Part shown: positions 59,330 to 64,000 of the stretch, in pieces | How the letters are laid out: every line of letters starts with the position of its first letter | Position numbering within the stretch: the stretch's first letter is position 1 | Assembly (NCBI RefSeq): GCF_036898095.1 | Contig: NC_090743.1 | Span: forward strand, 22,743,124 to 22,807,123 | Direction of reading: 5' to 3' | Length of the DNA: 64,000 bases | DNA from: Palaemon carinicauda | Taxonomy: Eukaryota; Arthropoda; Malacostraca; Decapoda; Palaemonidae | Program-made: the position numbers and the translations under genes | Notes under the pieces: model-generated | Database searches by the model: none | What the model was told of the DNA's origin: nothing | The model's input: the letters and a program-made list of their open reading frames with translations, nothing else

Positions 59330-59748
59330 GTTATTATTGCTAGTCAAGCCACAACCCTAGTTGGAAAATCAGGATGCTATTAGCCCAAGGGGCCCAACAG
59401 GGAAAAAGAGCACAACGAGGAAACGAAATAAGGAAATAAAATATATGATAAGAAATAAATAAATGACAAAATATTTTAAGAACAGTAACAACATTAAAAC
59501 AAGAAAATATTTTAAGAACAGTAACAACAATAAAACAATGTAATATTTTAAGAACAGTAACAACATTAAAACAATGTAATATTTTAAGAACAGTAACAAC
59601 ATTAAAACAATGTAATATTTTAAGAACAGTAACAACATTAAAACAATGTAATATTTTAAGAACAGTAACAACATTAAAACAATGTAATATTTTAAGAACA
59701 GTAACAACATTAAAACATTTTTCATGTATATACTATAAACTATTTACC
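59271..59748 (-). mobile_element. CR1/L2-like LINE 3' end with target site duplication
   Basis: The minus-strand 3' UTR matches the copy at 50070 (CAACCCTAGTTGGAAAATCA, then AGGATGCTATTAGCCC), with an (AAT)n tail at 59271-59329. It is flanked by a direct duplication (59228-59270 and 59749-59792), TTGTATTTGAATGGTCTGGG and on, with one substitution and one inserted base. No coding part remains. Lies just upstream of SDR exon 1. Confidence 0.8.
59478..59716. repeat. 36-bp minisatellite, about six to seven copies
   Basis: The unit AATATTTTAAGAACAGTAAC plus AACATTAAAACAATGT repeats with very few differences inside the LINE 3' UTR. Confidence 0.92.
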
Positions 59749-59792
59749 CTTGTATTTGAATGGTCTGGGTTGCTTTGACGATGAAATAACTA

Positions 59793-60299
59793 GTATAACA
59801 TTTATCTTTGCATTTTAATGAATTGGGTTGCTTTGATGATGAATATTATGTTTTAGGGAATGCCAGAGGAGAGAGATATTTATTTGACAAGTCAAAAGTG
59901 TAAGTATATGAAGATTTTACGAATTGCTAGGAAAAGTTTGAATGTATTATGAAACCTACATTTTTCTCTGTAGATACGATAAACATATTTAATTTGGTTG
60001 TAACACGAATGTTGTCATAGAGTCGTTTGAGAGAGAGTGCATAAACGTAATGGAAGTATTTCCTTCCTTATCTTCAGGATTTTTGTCTTTCAATGAGTTA
60101 GGGTTCGCGTGCCATGTTAGGATGAAAGGGTCTTAACTAAGTTTTTTTTTTTTTTTGATTTACCTAAAAGCAGAAAGGCATTAATGTAATTATTTGTTTG
60201 TGTGTTCGTACTGTTCATTACCGAGAATAAAAGTAAGAAAGATTGCATTAAGAAGAAGAGATTACGCATTACACAACATCTTACAACACTAGAGCAGAG

Positions 60300-60347
<48 letters not shown>

Positions 60348-60868
60348 GAATCTGTCATCCTTAAGTTATATCCAGGTGGAAATTTAATTCAGACAATAAG
60401 GATGTGCTTGCCAGAATTGGGGTGAGGGGGCGGGGGTGAAGGAGTGTTTCATCAGATGATCCCCCTCTCCCTCCCCCTCTGCGTTCCCTCTTTCCTCCCC
60501 CTCTGCGTTCCCTCTTTCCTCCCCCTCTGCGTTCCCTCTTTCCTCCCCTTGATCCCTCGGGTCCCTTCTTCACCATGCGTATTCAGTCATTCATGCAATT
60601 TGACATTGCGGGTGTGCTTGTCATTTAGGGCATGAGCGCTATTTAGGAAATTGGTTTTACCTGTCTTAAATCAATTTGCTCTTTGTGATTGTGGTGTCCA
60701 GTTTCGCTTGATGTTTATTTTTATAATAGTGTTGATGGGTGTTATTGTGGATGTAGGTGTCCGTGTGCTTATTTATGCAGTAACTTTTGTGTCAAACATT
60801 CGGTGAGTTCCTCGTAATTATGATTGATTATTTTGATGTGTAAATATTTGGGTCGTGTCAAATTGAGG

Positions 60869-60930
<62 letters not shown>

Positions 60931-61000
60931 TCTCTTTGTATATATATATATATATAATATATATTGTATATATTATATCTATTAAGACCTATCATCATAT
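59793..61000. other. Non-coding sequence with (CT)n tracts and a 24-bp repeat
   Basis: (CT)n runs at 60303-60343 and 60871-60935, a 24-bp unit (CTCTGCGTTCCCTCTTTCCT plus CCCC) in three to four copies at about 60460-60548, and a short TA run before the gap. No gene was recognised. If the SDR gene has a 5' UTR exon and promoter, they may lie here or beyond. Confidence 0.5.
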
Positions 61001-61500
61001 NNNNNNNNNNNNNNNNNNNNNNNNNNNNNNNNNNNNNNNNNNNNNNNNNNNNNNNNNNNNNNNNNNNNNNNNNNNNNNNNNNNNNNNNNNNNNNNNNNNN
61101 NNNNNNNNNNNNNNNNNNNNNNNNNNNNNNNNNNNNNNNNNNNNNNNNNNNNNNNNNNNNNNNNNNNNNNNNNNNNNNNNNNNNNNNNNNNNNNNNNNNN
61201 NNNNNNNNNNNNNNNNNNNNNNNNNNNNNNNNNNNNNNNNNNNNNNNNNNNNNNNNNNNNNNNNNNNNNNNNNNNNNNNNNNNNNNNNNNNNNNNNNNNN
61301 NNNNNNNNNNNNNNNNNNNNNNNNNNNNNNNNNNNNNNNNNNNNNNNNNNNNNNNNNNNNNNNNNNNNNNNNNNNNNNNNNNNNNNNNNNNNNNNNNNNN
61401 NNNNNNNNNNNNNNNNNNNNNNNNNNNNNNNNNNNNNNNNNNNNNNNNNNNNNNNNNNNNNNNNNNNNNNNNNNNNNNNNNNNNNNNNNNNNNNNNNNNN
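61001..61500. other. Assembly gap, 500 N
   Basis: Exactly 500 unknown bases, probably a placeholder. It is flanked on the left by CT/TA microsatellite. Confidence 0.99.
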
Positions 61501-61820
61501 GAAATAACAAATGAATACAAACAATAAATTAATAAGAATGCTCACTTAATTAATAGTAATTTCAACTTGACAGGGCATGTGGTGACCACTGATTGGCAAC
61601 AGAAATTAATGGGGATTATGAAGCAAAGGCAAACTGCTTTCTCACTCACCAACCGAAATTGCAACAGGCAAAATAAAATTGCATAATGAACTTTCACCCT
61701 GAATTTGCATCTGGTTCAAATCTTCATTAGCACACTTAAACTTTCCTGGTTTTTCTAAATGACTGAAGTAATGTAGTTTTCTCTAAGAACCCTCCCTATT
61801 CTTTTAAAAGAAATCTACAA
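61501..61820. other. Unassigned sequence after the gap
   Basis: No gene or repeat recognised in about 320 bp. Confidence 0.4.
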
Positions 61821-62582
<762 letters not shown>

Positions 62583-62591
62583 GTATATATA

Positions 62592-64000
62592 CAGTGGAAC
62601 CTCTACACACGAACGTATCTACATCCGAAGTAAAATTTGAGCAAATTTTTGACTCTACACCCGAATTTTATTTCGACACACGAAGTAAGCAATTTTCGTC
62701 GTACCGGTTGTATGGTTGTATCTGAATTTTTCGACACGCGAAGTACAATTTGAACACGTTCCGACTCTACACCCGAATATTTTTTTCGACACCCGAAGTA
62801 AACAATACTCGTACGCGTAGTCGGTGCTCATAGCGCCTGAAGTGTTTTTTATTTCCGCCGATAGAAGGCACCACATCGACCTCGGAGGGACGCTCAATTA
62901 GCGCGGCTTGGGTCAGTCCTCTGTTCTCGTCGGCTTCTTGCGGTTGTGCTCTGTGCGTTCTGCTATTAACTCTGTTTTAATCGTGATTTTTTACGTGCAT
63001 CCTTTAACGGTAATTTACGTAAAGTATGGGTCCTAAAAGGCTTAGTTTTGCCAGTGGTAGTGGTAGTGGTGAGAAAAGGAAGAATGAAATGCTTTCTATA
63101 GAAATAAAGCAGGAAATTATTGAAAAACATGAGCGTGGCATCTGCGTGAGTGAACTTGCTAAACAGTATGGCCGTAATATGTCGACGATCTCGACAATCC
63201 TTAAACAGAAGGAAGCTATTAAAGCAGTGAAACCTTCTAAGGGGATCACTATAATTTCCAAACGCCGTACCCCTATCATAGAAGAGATTGAACGACTTCT
63301 ACTAGTGTGGATTAAAGATAGATAGATCGTTGGCGACACCATCACCGAGACCGTTATCTGCGAGAAGGCGCACGCCATCTTTACGGACTTGAAGGAGGAG
63401 AGCTCTGGGGGTGATGCTGGGGAGAGTTCAACCGAGCCTTCCTCAGATGATTTCAAGGCATCTCGTGGCTGGTTCGAGAAATTTAAGAAACGGTCCGGGA
63501 TTCATTCAGTTGTTCGCCACGGAGAGGCTGCTAGTGCGGACACAAAGGCTGCAGCTGACTTTGTCAAGAACTTCGAAAAGATCGTGCAGGAAGAAGGCTA
63601 CGTAGAGCAGCATGTGTTTGTGATGAAACCGGGCTGTTTTGGAAGAAGATGCCGAGTCGAACCTCCATCACTGCCGAAGAGAAGAAATTGCCTGGGCATA
63701 AGCCAATGAAGGATCGGTTGACTCTTGCCCTATGTGCCAACGCTAGAGGGGACTTTAAAGTCAAGCCCTTACTGGTTTACCATTCAGAGAACCATAGGGC
63801 CTTTAAAGCACACAACGTCGATAAAGATCAGCTTCATGTTTTCTGGCGATCCAACTCGAAGGCCTGGGTCACTAGGCAATTCTTTGTGCAATGGGTAAAC
63901 CAAGTTTTCGGCCCTTCTGTGAAGAAGTATCTTCATGAACAGAAATTGCCTTTAAAGTGCCTGCTATGCCTTGACAATGCACCCGCTCACCCCCCACCCA
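62592..64000 (+). mobile_element. Tigger-like DNA transposon, 5' part (runs off the window)
   Basis: Begins CAGTGGAACCTCTACACACG after TA. About 430 bp of leader, with repeated ACACCCGAA/ACACGAAGTA units, precede the transposase. The right end lies outside the window. Confidence 0.85.
63026..64000 (+). pseudogene. Tigger-like transposase (one stop, one frameshift, partial)
   Basis: MGPKRLSFASGS, then IEIKQEIIEKHERGICVSEL and AKQYGRNMSTIS form the N-terminal CENP-B-like HTH. A TAG at 63323-63325 interrupts, and the frame continues with TVICEKAHAIF and SRGWFEKFKKRSGIHS (CENP-B C-terminal HTH), FVKNFEKIVQEEGY and HVF. Near 63620 a small deletion shifts the frame, and the DDE domain begins at DETGLFWKKMP (first catalytic Asp), then GHKPMKDRLTLALCANA and CLLCLDNAPAHP (second catalytic Asp) at the window edge. 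Cut-and-paste transposase family; this copy is inactive as it stands. Confidence 0.88.

Noticed and set aside
60858..61545. Open frames of 170-220 codons across the gap
   Set aside because: They consist almost entirely of N.

Overview
This window is eukaryotic, not bacterial. It has one spliced host gene in a landscape dominated by transposable elements, long (TA)n, (CT)n, (GA)n and (ATT)n microsatellites, and a 500-base block of N (61001-61500). Spliced exons with GT/AG borders, DIRS-type tyrosine-recombinase retrotransposons, Tigger transposons, RTE-like and CR1/L2-like LINEs and a tRNA-like SINE point to an arthropod. A decapod crustacean fits best; this is inference, and the species cannot be named from the sequence.

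Host gene. I assembled by eye, on the minus strand, a seven-exon gene for an SDR42E1-like short-chain dehydrogenase/reductase (3beta-HSD family): exons 58964-59127, 57285-57404, 25947-26056, 25212-25330, 24633-24926, 23980-24040 and 22896-23483. The phases join without a break to give 483 residues. Its second intron is about 31 kb and contains two nearly complete DIRS elements, decayed copies of others, and LINE fragments.

Mobile elements, left to right: a fragment of a divergent DIRS-like pol (about 2067-2401); a Tigger-like element carrying a large internal palindrome (2897-4817); a 754-bp element with inverted ends beside TTAA (5447-6200); DIRS E1 (about 6251-12702); a Tigger C-terminal remnant on the minus strand (13875-14930); a decayed minus-strand DIRS E4 (about 15150-20870); nested RTE-like fragments (20990-21960); the 3' half of the host gene with an intronic tRNA-like SINE (24360-24530); a minus-strand RTE-like LINE (26330-27710); DIRS E2 (31590-38142) in the centre of a palindromic repeat; DIRS E3 (38680-44996); a rearranged E3-family remnant E5 (to 50612) with a LINE inserted in its right terminal repeat; a weak DIRS RT fragment near 52.3-52.6 kb; a LINE 3' end with a long target duplication (59271-59748); and a Tigger transposon running off the right edge (62592-64000).

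The DIRS elements share one plan: inverted terminal repeats, gag, reverse transcriptase/RNase H plus a methyltransferase-like tail, then a tyrosine recombinase, and an internal complementary region that joins copies of both ends. All copies here carry stops or frameshifts in at least one reading frame, so none looks autonomous. I found no CRISPR array, no rRNA gene, no ordinary tRNA gene and no wholly new gene system. The most unusual features are the nested and palindromic arrangements.
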